Of a DNA stretch of 64,000 nt, positions 12,301 through 27,300 are shown in pieces. Source of the DNA: Trebouxia sp. TZW2008 (lineage: Eukaryota; Chlorophyta; Trebouxiophyceae; Trebouxiales; Trebouxiaceae); NCBI GenBank assembly GCA_002118135.1, contig BDIU01000160.1, forward strand, positions 186,001 through 250,000, read 5' to 3'. The position numbers and the translations under genes are program-made. Under the pieces are notes generated by a model. That model did not search any database. It was not told the origin of the DNA and saw only the letters and a list, made by a program, of their open reading frames with translations. Position 1 is the stretch's first letter. The number at the start of each line of letters is the position of its first letter.

Positions 12301-15300
12301 CAGTCCATGCGTCACTGCTGTGCCGCACCGCCGCCGCACATCAGAGCATGCTCAGCAGCAGCCAATGGAGCAGGAAGGTAAGGCTTGCAGGTCTGAGTGG
12401 CACCTGCACTGCTTTGCAGCATTTGAAGTTGATCGCAGTGGCATCAGATGCATCGGCACAGCCTTTTGACTTGTACCATTGAGCGCCTCTGCTGATCATT
12501 GCCGCTGCAATTAGCACTCCTGTGTGGCCCCAGGTCTGCATTGGAACAACAGTGTTTAACACAGCGGCATCAGATGCACCTGCAAAGCTTGTGACCCTGT
12601 GACAAATGCCTCTGCAGCTGGTTGCTGCCACGAGTACTCATGTCGTCACAAACCCATTCAAGCATCAGATGGTGCATTACGTTGTGAAGCTGACAACATA
12701 AATGCTGACAGCGTTTTGTGATGTTGGGCTGCAGCTGATTTCTATGGTCAGTTCAACCATTCATGGTCTGCCCCCTGGGCCATGGCAGTGGAGTTGACTG
12801 CACTCAAGATGTACTGGGCCTACTCCTTGAGCGGTATGCACAACCTGGCTATGCGGCAGGTCATTGATGGCGCTGATGCCCTGGTATCCATTACGTCTGG
12901 TCCAACCAAGGTTCAGGTACGCATGTTCAAGAAAATTCACTCAATGCGGACGTTGCTGATCCATTCTGCAAAACGCTTGACAAGCAGTGAGCATGTTGCA
13001 ATTCTGCTTTATGGAACTAGAGAGGAAGTACAATGGCCACAAACACAGGTGCAATGCTTGCCATCAAATTGGTTGGCAGTGCCCGCTATGCAAAAACTGC
13101 AATTTCAGGAAGATGGATAGGCTGTAGCATTCTCGTAACTTGACAAGCCAGAGGCCTTCTCGAAATTCTGCTCAAGAATGCATTTGCATGAAACAGGTGT
13201 GGTGGCCATGGGCTAGTGCAGTATGGGGCGAGGTGCAGTTTGAGCTGATGATGGCCGTCCTCTGGGAAAACATGGCCGAGCCCTGCAGCTTTGGCCCCCA
13301 GCGGCCCCCACCCTTCCCCATAGGTCAGCATTCAGAAAGCCCACTCATCATTGGCTGCTCTGCATGGAATTGACGTGCATGTCAGCAATTGGCTGCTCCT
13401 TTAGGCAGAGCTGCAGCAATGTGCTTGCTGCCTGCTTGAAAACAAGAGCAGCACAGAAAACCCTGTTGAATGTCATGCCTGTGTCAGTGTATTGGGTACA
13501 GAAGTACTGAAATGTAGCTTGTCAACCGTTACACAGCCTGCATTGCAGCTTGTCAAGCATTACTGAGCATTGCATGCGTCTGCTGCTTCCTCACACTCAT
13601 GCCAAAGGTTTTGTACTGAATTTACGGTTACAGGCATCACGACTCGCTCAGGTATCACTTGACATTGCATATGTCACATCCATGCCAACATTGATGTGCT
13701 GGAATTTTTGAATGCAGGCAAGCCTCTGCCAGCTCAGCCGCCAGCGCCTGAGACCCTTGGGGTGGACAAGTCTAAGACCCCACAATGGGAGGTAGTGGTG
13801 AATGTGCACAGCATCAACCTGATCATGGAGAAGCTGCCGCCGTGTGACTATGGGGTGCTAGGATCTGGCCCAGATCTCGGCACTGTAAGCCCCTCAGACG
13901 TAAACACATGTTTCTGCCTTTGACACACATGCCTCTCATGTCTCGAGGTGGTACATAGCTCACAGTGTGTCATCACCTTTGCTGCAGTGCTGCGGCGGCA
14001 CTGCTTGGCAACATGCAAAGTTGCAGCTGTCCAGGAGAAAGCCCCAGTGCCACTGCCTGCATCTCCTGCGTGCTTGATCTCTTTGTTGTGATTATCGCCA
14101 CGTCTGAACATGCAAGACATGACCCTGATCAGCGTACCCATGTGGGTCAATCATGCATTCTTGTATGTGTCATAGGTGAAGATGAGAGACTTGCTGGTCA
14201 GGGTAGGTAGATACCCATGTGGGTCGCTGGATGTGGAGGTGTCCTCAAGTGGGCTTGCCATAGCTGACAGGCGGCATGCACCCCACATGCCCCACCACCT
14301 CTCCATAATCACCATCACGCCTGACCAGCCTGATGCGCGTGAGAATGCCAAGGATGTGTTTGCTCCCTGGGACACCCTGCGTGGCTTTGTGGCCACCAAT
14401 GTGTTCATGCCAGACTTCAGCCGGCTTGCTCACAAGTCCTCCTTTGAGAGGCGTCACTCCATCAGGCGTGCACCCAGCACACTCAGCTCGCTGCTGAGCC
14501 ACAGGCAGTCTGGCCCAGACAGATGCTTGTGGGAGGACAGGCCAGACCGCTTAGGTTGGTCAGACAAGCAAGGCAAGCCCCCCCGAGCTTGCTGCAACCT
14601 TTGCATTATGTGATGTCATCACATCCTTTGTATGATCATTTGGGGGTGCTTCACTATGTCATGAACTGCCCCAACCTGCAAAACACACAGTCATTGCCAC
14701 TGTGTGGCACAAGCGACCAGCCTGGCTGCATGTCGTCTTCTTCTTCTTCTTTTCAGCGTTCCTCGTATGAGCTTGCCATATTTGAGCCTGTTGCGGCAAT
14801 GCATAAAATTGCTCAAAGCCCCATACCATGTGCCTGTGGTTGTCTACCTCGCAATCATACACTGCAACTCTCAACATGATGTGCGCCATGCTTATCAAGC
14901 TTGTCACGCATACCCAGGACCTGACGCATGTGCAAGTGCAGGTAGCAACCCTCAAGCAGCCTCACGTCTGTCATCAGCTGCTCTTGAGCAAATAGAGTAC
15001 TCAGAAGGACAGTACAATGATCAGGCAGAAGAAGAAGCCATGGACTTTGAGCACGGCTTCTCTCTGGAGTATGTCATTCAAATTGTGAAACCAGGCCAAG
15101 GCCCCCATGTCATGGAGGTTCATCTGAAGGGCGCTCAGTTGCAGTGGCCCTATGTCACGCAAATGGACTTCATCTGGGACTTGGCAAATGCCTACAAGCA
15201 CTACTTCTGCAGAGACTGGGTGGCGCCATATCCTGAGGTATTTTTTCCAAAGAGTGCTGCTATTTGGGCTTGACTGTTCCCTGTGTCCAGACCAGCTAGC

Positions 15301-18300
15301 ATTGTGAGAGCAATGCTGCTTGCTTGAATTGAGTGTTGTATTCTAAAGGGCTGATGCATGCATCCACCAAGCCAAGCTGCTGTCAAACTATACTCACAGC
15401 TACAGCCAGCAGCAGTGTTTGCACAAAATTATCTGTCCTGAGCTTTAAATGTTGCTGTGGGATTGTGGCTTGGCGATGTCGTAAGCCGCACGGGCAAAGC
15501 CATTTATGCTATACCTTTAGACACATTACCACCCTGCTGGTCAGCCATTCTCTGTGCCGGCTGTTTTGATCTCTGTTTGAAGCAGCAAGATCGTTGCAGC
15601 ATGCAACATGAAGTCTACGTGCTGATGCAGGACATGGGACCCAACAACTGGTTCTACATCAATGTCATGCTAGACAACTCTGAGCTGTTTATCCCTTTGC
15701 CAGACCAGTCTAATGGTGAGATTGAGCATGCACTAAACAGCAAGCTCAGGGGTGTGGCTTTGCGCTGGGAGCAACTCAGAGTAGGCTACTTCTTTGGGGG
15801 AGATGGCGAGAAGATCCTGAGGGTCAATGCGCATGAGCTGTCCATGATTGGCAGATTGCCAGACATGGTCCGTTCACAGGTGAGCGCTGTCAGACTGGCT
15901 GCATGACTCAGCTACAAGGCCACAGTCCTGCCATTTCAAAAGCTGCCGAGGCATTCTGCATTGAGTTTGCAGTTGTGACAGCAGAACAGAGCATGCCCTC
16001 CGTTTGCTTCTGTTGTCCTTGTCTTGCTGGACTGGTTGTCTGACCATGAGACTGCACTGATGTCAACCTGCAGCATGCTTCATCAATAGTGTAACAGACA
16101 GGTCTTGCACAGTTCTCGCTGAAATGACATATGTCTACAGGACTGGCTGGTGCCAATACGAGCAGTGGTAGATAGTCAGTGGCACACTCCCAAAGCCCAG
16201 GGGGTGCGCTCTATGCACACCCTTAACCTCAAGCTCTCAGACGTCCAGGTCCAGCCTGCGTTTGGTCACATCCCGCTCATCCACACAGCTACCCAGCTTG
16301 TCAAAGCAAGCAGGACTCCAGCTGTTGTCAACGATCAGCAGCCGATCCCTGTTCCGATAGTTGAAATCCCCAGCACACCCATAGCGGATGCTGTGCCTGA
16401 TGAGGCAACGCCATCATCATCAGCTGCAGATGCAGATTTGGGTCATCACCTGTCCATGGCATCAGCAGCCTCAGTGGCAACAGCTGTTGCGGCCGCTTCT
16501 GTAGCTTCTGTGGCAGTGGCTCGAGCAGCTGCATCTCACACCCACACAGCCTTCAGACCCTCATGCATGCATGTGACGGCAGACATTGAGTCCCTGGCTG
16601 TTGCGCTGGTGGATGATAGATATGGGCACCCCATTGAGGTTATGGCTGTGCGCCTTCAGGTCAGTCCCACCAGCACTGCTGTCACTACTGTTACATCTTC
16701 AAATCTTGACAGTATTGACAGTTCACTTGTGATTGTGCATGCCTGGTTGCGATAAACACTCAATATCATAGCTGGATTACTGCCAGGCGCTGGTTGTGTA
16801 TTGCCATGCTTACGTAATATATCATTATGTTCATACCCTGCAGCTGCATGTTTGCAAGGAAGCATCATGGTTTCCTGCCAAAGGAGCACAGGTGATGAGT
16901 TGGCGATGGCATGCAGGATGCTCATGTGCATGTGCAAAGAGAGCTTGCTGTGCTGGACCAGCCTATGTCCACATTAGGGGATGTTGTCATGGGCCTGGAG
17001 GTCACCTTCCTCAACAGTGCTGTGGACTCTGTTGGTAAACCTCCAATGGCTTTGGCAACATTGAGATAATTCACTTACTGTGACCTGAGCAAGGACTTCC
17101 AATCTACAGTCTCCTTCTACCTTCAGGATATGCCCGAGGACCTTCTTGCCTCTGTGACTGCTTGACACGTAATGGATTGTGAGATTGCGACTTGTGATGC
17201 TAGATCTGCTGCGCACATCAACAATGCTTCAGAACTTTTGCACTTTCTCCTCAGTGGGTTGGGTCACCATTTTAATGTGTTGCTGACTGGCGTCAGAAAC
17301 CCTCAAACAAGTATGGTTTGCTCAGTACTTCGTGATGTGATGCAGAGCCAATGGTAGAAGGCTGGCCTTTCACTGTGGCGTACCGCCACACTGGCAGTCT
17401 GCAGAACCTCTCCTTTCAGTCAAATGAGAGGCTGAATCTGGTGGTCACGCCAGCTGCTTTCAGATCCCTTGGTGACCTGCGCAGCTTTCTGCAGCTGCTC
17501 AACAGTGTACCTGACTCCGTCAATACGACAGGCAGCAAATCTGTGATCCACAGCATCACACAGAACTGGCTGGGACCCTCAAGAGCCAAGATGTCCACCC
17601 TCTACAGGTGAGCCATGGCAAGCATTATCAGTTTCTCACCTGCTTGCCCTGTTGTCTGCAAGGAACACAAGAAAGTGCCTGTCTTGCGCATGACTCAGTG
17701 TTTGATGTGGAAGTCACCAGCTTGTGCAAGCAAGGTAACAGCATTGCATGAGACCTCTACATGGTTCTCACTTGAGCATGTAACTGTCTTGTAATTATAG
17801 TAGCACAGCAAGACAGTAACAAAAAAACATAGCTGCTGACAAAAGTTTGTTTTGCTAAACTTGTCTGCACTCACAGCGATGAGATGAGCGCACTTGCTAA
17901 CCCACCTGTTTGGGGTCGCAGGCTAGTGAACAGATCAGGGCTGCGCCTGTCGTACTGGACAGATGATGTCAACGAAGACAGCGAGCTGGGCTGTGCCTAC
18001 ACGCTGAATGCCTGGGAGGAGTCACCTCTGCTAGTAGATCCTGTAGAGAAGACCGTCATCATTCCAGACACACAGCAGCAGGCATGGCCCTTGCCTGATT
18101 GACATCTTTCTCATCTGCTACTGCTTGAAACTGTGTCTTCTCTTCAGATCAAATCTTCCCGCAGCGCTCTGTTCTTGTTGCATGTCAAAACATCAGCACC
18201 ACTGCTACATTGCCCCATGGCATTCTGTAGTGACTAAGCTGTGGGACTGCATGAATAAGTCACACCTGGCAAAACATGAATTACACCTGGCAAAACATGA

Positions 18301-21300
18301 CTTTCATGCATGCATGTTGAAAAACGATAGTAAGTTTACAAAAGCTTTTGCTGGGCTGCAGGTGATGGCAAGGACCATCTGCATGCAGTTTGAGGGCAAC
18401 TGGACCCCAGTGACAGACATTGTGGTGGACAAAGTAGGCAAGTATGCTTACGTCATTGGCTCTCCACATGATGCAGCTGCCACCCCTGTGGTCATGGATG
18501 TGGTCCTGGATGTCAGAACAAAGGTACTTTATAATGGACCAATTCCACAGTCATCAACGCAACCATGCATATGCAATGCACAGCTTTGATGCGCCTGCAA
18601 TGCGCATCTGCTGTAGTCATATAGGATCTGTGCAAATTCATTCGAGCGATGAAAGCGGCACATCAGACTGTGTCCGATGCTGCAGAGCACGCATCATGTT
18701 GCATGTCTTGATTGTCCTGTTGTTGCCAACTCATTCTGATCACCATGATGTGATCAGAGCCAATTTTGTCTTTGCCCTTGAGCAAAGCCCAGATGGGAAG
18801 ATTCCTATACTGTTCTGCAGGTGCTGACGGTGCACTCCCCTTTCAGAGTGGAGAATCTGACCAATCAGCAGCTGGAGTTCAATGTGCACTTGTTCAGGGG
18901 CCCTCAGACCCCAGGTGCACCAAGCAAGGGCGCTGCAGCCATCTCCATTGTACCCAACAACCCCCTAGCACCTGGTCAACAGACATACCTTCCTGTGCCA
19001 GCTATCTGGTCAGTCCTGCTCACTGGCAGTCATGGGTTGCAATGCATAATGCTCCAGTGTTTGCAGCTTGTCTGTTGACAGTGATTGGAACCCAGACGCA
19101 GACTTGCACACTGTCACTGTATTGTGCTCTGGGCTATATGCCTGTTGTCCATGCTTTTGGGCACATCATGTGTGCATGATCACCATGCACAGCAGGTCCA
19201 AGCTGCACAGGGCAAAGGCTGGTGCAACACAGAGCTGCTTTGTGCATGTACGTACTATGGCAACCAATGGTTTATCATTGGCATGTGCAGGGGTGGGTTG
19301 ATGTATGTGCATGTGATCGGTTGGGAGACAGCCAAGAAGGACAAGATAGACCTGGAGGGCAGCAAGCTCAAGGAGAAGCAGGGCCTTTACACCTGCCCTC
19401 CCAGCAGTCCCAACCAGCTGCCCTTCCACTGCTGTCTGGAGGTCAAGGAAGAGCAGATCAAGGTAATGTTCTGGGCAAGCCAGCTCCTACAGGTCCATGG
19501 TTATATGCAACATGTCATGCGTTCTGATGTTTGTCAACATCCGCTGCAACCTGATTGCTGAAGCGTCTTTAGTCTGTTCGGCGTGATGGGCCGCTGTGCA
19601 GTACGCATGCATCATTGCAATATCTGTCCACTTGCTTCTAGGCCTTGGAACATAAACTCACTGCATACAAGCTCAGCCTTACTGCTAGACAGACCAGCCA
19701 TGCAGAACTTAGCATGAGCTGCTGTGTGGCTAATGACTAGCTGGCTGATGCCTGATGCGGTATTCAGGTGGCCACCAAGGAGGGTGGCTGGCTTGCCACG
19801 ACCAAGCAGGACGAGGGCCTGCCTGAGTATGTCCTCAGGTTTCACGCCCCCATCGTGATGCACAATCTGCTGCCTTACCCAATCACAGTCACCCTTACAG
19901 ACGCTCGCTCAAGCAAGTCAGGGGGTGTGTCTGCTCACGTGGGCAGCTGGAACATCAGGGTTGGTGGCTCTGAGGATGTCTACTTCTTTGACCTCACCAA
20001 GAAGCTGAAGATGGGCATTGAGATGCAGGTCAGGAATGCTGCTGCTGTGCTCAGCCGTATCCAATTGGTCCTCAGTACCTGTGTCGGCTTATGTCACTGT
20101 CTTGCAAGTGAGTCAACAGCAAGCTGTTATGCTGCTGCTTTGTAAACAGCATATGACTAATGTAAGCAAGCCAAGCTCAGTTGATGTTGGCCCTGCTGCT
20201 CAGAATCTCCTGTACATGCCGTGTATCTGTAAGGCTACATGTACATAATGCTGATTGTATGTATCAAACTCAACCCAATGCTGTGGCATACAGGAGTACA
20301 GGTCAGTAAAGGACAAAACAATCCATCATGCCTACAACTCATGGGCTTCGGATGAGCACCACTCAGTGTTTGGCCTGCCAGACTGGTCCTTGCTGAACGG
20401 CTTCAGCTCCTCTAGCTACATCATGCTGCAGCGGGAGCATGAGTCTGATGAAGAAGGAGTCAGCCACCATGGCAACCAGCTCCTGGTATGCATTCATAAC
20501 AAGGTGAGCCACAGCCAAGTACCCAATGAGCTGAACAAGTTTTGTACCAAATTAGTTCTCGGCAACACATGTTTCTAGCACATGTGTCAATGTTGATATC
20601 AGACTCTCATGCCTCACTAAGGAACGGCCTGCCACTCACGCTGTTTCATGTCTACAAATCATTGCCCTGCATGTTTCTCGGCCATTACAGATGCTTGCTT
20701 GAGCCACCTCAGCTGTCGCTATCCACATGGCAGCACCTCTGAGCACATGAGTTGCTGCTACCTTGTCTGCTTGGCTGCGTTTCATACCTGCTTGACCTTG
20801 ACGACAATGCTTCCATCAACATGTAGTAGTCGCTGCTGCCTTAAAGAGCTCAAAAAGTTGGCTTTGCCACTGTGCTCAGGCAGCATGTCAAACCAGTTGA
20901 CTGTGTTCTGTACCTAGCTGGTGACTTCCAAAGCCTGCCTGGCAAGCGTCTCTAGTGAATGAACAAGTGACTGAATGAAAGTGAGCGATGACTGCAGATG
21001 GACTTTGCCAGCAAGGCTCGTGAGGTGGTCATCTTCTGCCCCTACTGGATTATCAACAAGACCAACCTGAGCCTGCAGCTGAGGGACAACAGCCCTGTCA
21101 GCAGCCTGCCTCCCAAGGCAGCTCCTGGCCTGGCTGGTACTGCCAAACCCATCTTGTTTGGGTAAGCAGTCAAAGCGCTCGTGCATTGAAGCAAGATCAG
21201 CGCTGTCAAGTTTCCAGCCCTAGAGGTGTCAGCAGACAGCAGCCTGAGACAATCATAAGCTTTGAACTAGCACTTGATAGAACATCGCATCAGCTTGCAA

Positions 21301-24300
21301 TGTACACAGGCTTGCACGCAGCCTTGGCTTTGCCCAAAATGCAGATCACTGGCCAGAATCGACACACAGCATTCAGCATTAGGCATTGACCTTGGAAGCC
21401 TCCCTCACACCTTGTGCATCTAGCAGCATCAGCGTTGGCAGGCCTCAAAGAGCATGTGAAGTTGATATAGACAGCAGGGCATGTAGGTGCACAGCAGCCA
21501 TGCCTCATGTCAGTTAAATGCATCTAGTGTCTGCATGTTACAATGCGTGCACTGCTTTCAGCTCAACATGTATGTTCATGCAGAGCTGGGCGGGCTCATA
21601 TGCGTATGAGTGTACATCCCAACTACTGGTCCAAGACCATTAATCTGGAGTCTGTGGGCATCAACACTCAGGCCCACACCTACGCTCCCGTCAACCCTGT
21701 TGGGCGTGCCTCCCGCATGGAGATGGACGTCATGATGGAAGATGTTATCAAATTTGAGAACCAGTTCCCTATTCAGCCAGGCGCTCAAGTGCCAGGCCGC
21801 AAGCGGAACAGCTCCCGCATGTATGCTGCAGTCCTCCCTGTTTCTGTATGCTGCAGAGCCAGTTGCTGCTGCACTGCCTGCTGCCAGAATAAACAGCATG
21901 AATGATGCGCCCCTTATAAATACCCAATCTCTGTTGCATTCCCACCTCCTGCAAAGTTCATGCAATTTGTGCCCAAACTTCTGTCTTCGCAATGCACATT
22001 TCATGCTCAGGGGAAGGCTGCTTCTGTCGGGCAAACTGCAAGACATTATGTCTGAGGTGGCCAGCAGTGTGTTCATGTTTGTTATGTGAATGCAAACTTT
22101 GCCACAGTCTCATGAATGTTGACCAAGCCTTGAACATACCATTCTCAAATCTTTCACAAAGCGGGGCATGTCTGCATTTGCTTGCAGCTGTTCCACGGCA
22201 CTTGCAAGAGGCAAGAAAGAGAAGCGTAAACCTTACTCGTCCATGCATGCAGGCTGTTGACACCACCAACCAGTCCAAGAGGCAAGAAGCTGAAGGGCCC
22301 TAGTGGCTTGGCCATGCCTGCCCCAGCAGTGGACCCAGGCCATCTGCTCACCAAGCTGAACCCTGACATGGCTCAAAAGCGCTGCAAGCGCCATGAGTTC
22401 AGCCTGGAAACCTGCTTGGGCCCAACAATCTTCCACAGGACCAAGGTGTGCCACCTTTTTCACCTTGAATGGAATGTGTGCCTTGCTGAGATCAACAGCA
22501 CGTCATGCAGATCATTCAAAGCACAAGATTGCGTGCGACAAGATGTCCATACTGCCATATGGCCTCTGCTGCAAATCCAGACAGAACATGTTGCTCAAGG
22601 GCTTCCATGTGCATGTCATTGAGGACACTGTGCTCATTAGCAATGCCATACAGCTTTAACAATACTCACAAATATTCAAGACGAAGGGACACTTTAAGCG
22701 TTCAGGTCATCATGCACTTTCACTGTCCTTGCTGACCCCAACACGTTTTCATCAAATTCACCTAGCACCTGCCCTGAGCTCAAACGTGTTGTACAGGTGA
22801 TCACCATCACGTCTCGGTATGTGCTGTTCAACAACAGCAACGAGGCGCTGCAGTATGGGCAGAGAGACACCAGCCTGGTGTGGCAGCTAGCCCCAGGAGT
22901 CAAGGCCCCCTTTCACTGGGATGATGCCGACGGCCGCTTCCAGCTATGTGTCAGGCCTGCACAGGGCAAGTGGAATTGGTCAGGAGCCTTTGAGGTAAGC
23001 AATACAGCAGACACAGCTCTTCTGAAACAGCCCTAGCCCAAAGTGTCAAGGCCTTGTGAGTCTCCAGACACTTGAGCTGATGTCACATGCTATTGTGAGC
23101 TGATGTCTGTGTCATTCACTATGTCAGTGTGACCTGCCATTCAGCAAAGCCTTTCTACATTGACAGGAATGCCCTTTTTAGCATTCCCACCAGAGTTGGC
23201 ATGCACTGTTTGCCAATGTGGAAGATCTGGTGTTCCTGCAACCATAAAAAGTGTGCTGCCTGCAGATTCATGAGGTGGACGACTTTGGCATCAGAGTGTA
23301 CAATGCAGTGAAGCGGCACCGCATCCTGCCTGTAGATATCTCCCTCAACAGTGGCTCTCTGCTGGTGACTGTGGGCAAGGATGCTCAGCAGCCGCCTTAC
23401 CGCATTGAGAACAGGTGCTACGCTCTTCTCAGTGGAAGATGGACCATGAGCATGAAGACAACAAGTCTGCATAGTCAGCTTAGTATTGCTGATGGCATGC
23501 TAAGCAAAGGCAGAACCAAGCAAGAGAGTCAAAAGACCCAATCATAACCAGTCTGTAGATGATTTTTTCACTGCAATGTGTTTTCTACATGAAGCACTGA
23601 CGTGCAGTCCTCACTTTGTTATGCCCAAAGCATTCCTTGCAGCTCTGCCCCGCTTGTATCCATGCAGTCAAAGGCACACCTTGATATGGTGCTGACTCTT
23701 TCTTGCTATCAGGTGTGAGCACATCACAGTAAAGTTTCAGCAGCGTGAACTGGAAACAACCAGTGACTGGGACTGCCTGACACCTGGCAGTACAGCAGAG
23801 TATGCCTGGGACGAGCCCATGTCAGCTCACCGCCTGAGGGTGGTGCTAGAGTCAGCTACGGAGGCCTTCAGGGACGCTCCCGTCCAGGAATACAACCTGG
23901 ACGACATCAAGGTCAGCAGCAAGTGATCTGCAGCCAATTTAAACATGTTGCCTGTCTGTGACGCGTGATGATGCCATGCAGCTTACAAGTATTTCACATT
24001 CCAGGTGTTAGACATCAGCTCATTGCTGCCAGCATTTGACTGCATTGGCGTAATACCGTGGGATGTGCACATAGCACACATGGACACTGTCTATGCAGTC
24101 CAAAACAATAGTTCTGCTTCCCGGGTGTCATGCAGGCTCTGCAGAACCATGCTCAAGCTTTCATGCTGTCAGGCAACTTGACTTGCACACAACGGCTGCA
24201 CGTGATGACTGCAGGCGCACCCCAAGGTGAGGCTAGGGCGAGCTCACTCCAAGATGGTGCAGAGGGTGGCCAATGTGGGCCGCGTCATCAAGGACATGAG

Positions 24301-27300
24301 CGGCATGGGCAACCGCAGCCAATCCATGCTGCATGTAGACCAGCCTGAGTTGGACGCCCGCTTTGTGTATGTTGGGGTGCACGCTGATGGGCCCACTAGG
24401 GTGCTGTGCTTCAGCGAGACCAAGGACGAGTACACGCGCGGCAGCAACGAGGAGTCCATGAGCCTATTGACCAGCAAGCTTGCCAGGCTTGAGGAACGCA
24501 TCAAGGCAAGCAGTTGACTGCTTCTCACCTGTGGTGTTGGGCACTCTCAGCTAATACAGCTGCTGCAGAGACTTCTGTGCGCTATATGCTTGATCTGCCT
24601 TGCATGCTACTTGTTCCAGACAACTGGGCACAACTGGATTGATCAGTTGCTTTGGCAATGCTAGGGCAGAAGTCAAAGTGCTTGTCCAGCCAAGGGCCAA
24701 TGCTGCTTTGCAGCCCACAGGTCAGGACCTATGCTTTTGATGTGATCAGTTGCGCCTGCTTTTGAAGCCAACAAGCGTGTCGTGACTCTTGAGGCTGCTT
24801 CTAGAGACACAAGTTGCCAGTATGATACCTGATGGTGCAAACATTGTTTTCCTCAGTCCCTTTCTGCTGCGACTGCTGTTGATCATCTATACAGACAAAA
24901 TGAGCAATGAGCAAAAGACACACAGGCTTCATAAATGGTGCTCACACTGCAGGATGTGGATGGCAAGCTGCAGGACTTCCAGGACAAGCAGAACATTGAC
25001 ATTGGCCTGATCATGGGCAGGGGGGGCGGCCACCAGGCCTCCCTGGCGACTGACAGCATGCCTGTCATCCCTCGTGCCAGTGGCATGCGCATGGGCGCCA
25101 CCCGCAGCTTGTCTGTCAGTAAGTTCTGCTGCTTCAAGTGCTCTTCTCTAAACAAACGTTCCCTGTGGGCCTAAGGCGTGCCTTTGTCCTGGCTACTCTG
25201 TGTCCAGAGCCCTTTGAGGGTTGAAGCCTGACATGCACTGATGCATCAGGAGCACTTTCCTGGCTTTGGGCAGTGAAGCAAGGAACGCACATTTAAGAGG
25301 ACTCAACCTGTATCTGAAGTGCTCAGATGAACTTCTCTGGGCAGTGATTTTCAGAGTGACCTGACAAGCTGCTTGCTCAGATGCCAGCAGCAAAGCCTCT
25401 TGGGTGCGCCAACCCTGGCACGCTGCATGAAAGCTCTGGCTTTGATGCTTGATGTCAACAAGACCTACATGCTACTGTGTGCAGAGCGCATTGTGTCATA
25501 CAGGCACCCTGAGGCCAGCTGGCAGGCAGACAGGCTTTGCTGAAGGTGGGCAGCCTGCAGGCTTCGCCAGGGCAACAGCAGGCAGTGCCTGGCAGGCACC
25601 GCCCATTGTCTTTCGTGGAGCTGATGATGCAGACACCCCAAGCACACCCACAAGGGTCAAGCAGTTCCTCAAGAAGGGAGTTGTCAAGTTCAAGGAGGTT
25701 AGCGTACACCTAAAACAAGAAGAGATAATTTGCATGCTGTGACCAGCCAACAAGGCTGATTGTATGCTGCCCATGCAGAACTGACTGCCTGGAAAATCCT
25801 GAGACTGTAGCTGAGCACCTATCACATCCTGCACTTCTTTGTGAACCGCTGGATACAGCAACGCAGATCTGAGACAGCTTTTCACTGCCATGCATTATGC
25901 AAGTTGCGACTGCTTATGAGTAGCATCACATTGTATGGTGTAGTGCTACGTGTGTCAGCCTTTTGCACGACTGAGTTTTGGATGATCGTTGGATCATCCG
26001 CCATATCTGTGTACCTCTCTTCTCTTCCAGGAATTCCCCATGCATTGCTCTATGCATCTATACAGGCTGCTGTCAGCCTTACGCACGCCATGCTGCTCAT
26101 CGTTCGTTAGGACAACCTGTGTTTGTCCTTCTCTCTACTTTTGCTGTCTGCTCAACCACTGCTCTACATTTTTGTACAGGCTGCTGTCTCAGCACTGCCA
26201 GCCCAACAGCCCTTCACCATGGGCAGTACCCGGTCCAGCCCCACGCAGGCGCCCCTGCTGACTGAAGGCCCAACCTCCTCTAGAAGGTCCTTTGCCCCCC
26301 TGGGGGCCCCCCTTCCCAGAAGGCGCACCAGTGACGAACATGCAGACACTAAGTCAGTGTCAGAATTTGGGTGGGAGACAGGCAGCAGGGGTGACTTGAG
26401 TGCTGTCAGCCGGGCTGCCTCGTCAAGGAGCAGAAGGAGCTCTGTGTCTCAGTCTGAGCATGCCTTCCCTCAGGTACCCTTGCTGTTCAAACAGGCTTGC
26501 CGCATGCATACTGAAACACACCATTTCTGCTGGGCGTAGGACTTTGAAAGTAAAACTCAGACTCAACCTTTGCAAAGCATGCAAGCTGTCCTGGATGACA
26601 GGCACCGCAGCGTTGAAGGGACCCAGATTGCATGCACAGCTGTGCTGACCTGGCCTGCTTGCCACCTGCACACTCATCACTACATTGCAAAACAGCCAAC
26701 AAGCTTCCCTTGCCATGCTTAGCAGCTGCTGCAGGTTTGGACAATTCTGTCACACATGACTTTCACAGCCAGCCAGCCTTATGAACATGCAAGTATGCTC
26801 GACACTTCTGGGCACGGCACCAAACTTGTCACTGTCTGGTACTTCTGGCTTCAACCAATGTCTGTATGCTATGGCAGGCCATTGCTGATGTGGAACCCTT
26901 GTCAGGAGTATGCCGGGTGCCCTCCCTGCCTCTTGGGGCATCCTGGGAGAGACACACGCTCTCCTTGCAGTCAAATAACACCGCTGCCAAGCAGTCCGGC
27001 GAGCAGCATGATCTCATGTCCTTTGGTGAAGAGCAGCCCTCCTCACCAGGTACAAAGTCACAACCTACATTCATATGAACCTATCGTAAGCATGCTGCAG
27101 GGTCCTCTGATGCTGCACTGCTCACCCAAGTTGTGATTGTCTGTTGATACATTCGTGTGTCCAAACCGTTTTACAATCCTTGCAGCTCCTCCTTTCCAAA
27201 ATTTGCAAGCATGCTGACACCAGGTCAACACTGCATGAGACTTGCACAGCATCATACAAGCATGCAAGGCATGATCTCAGCATGGAAACCTTGTGGAAGT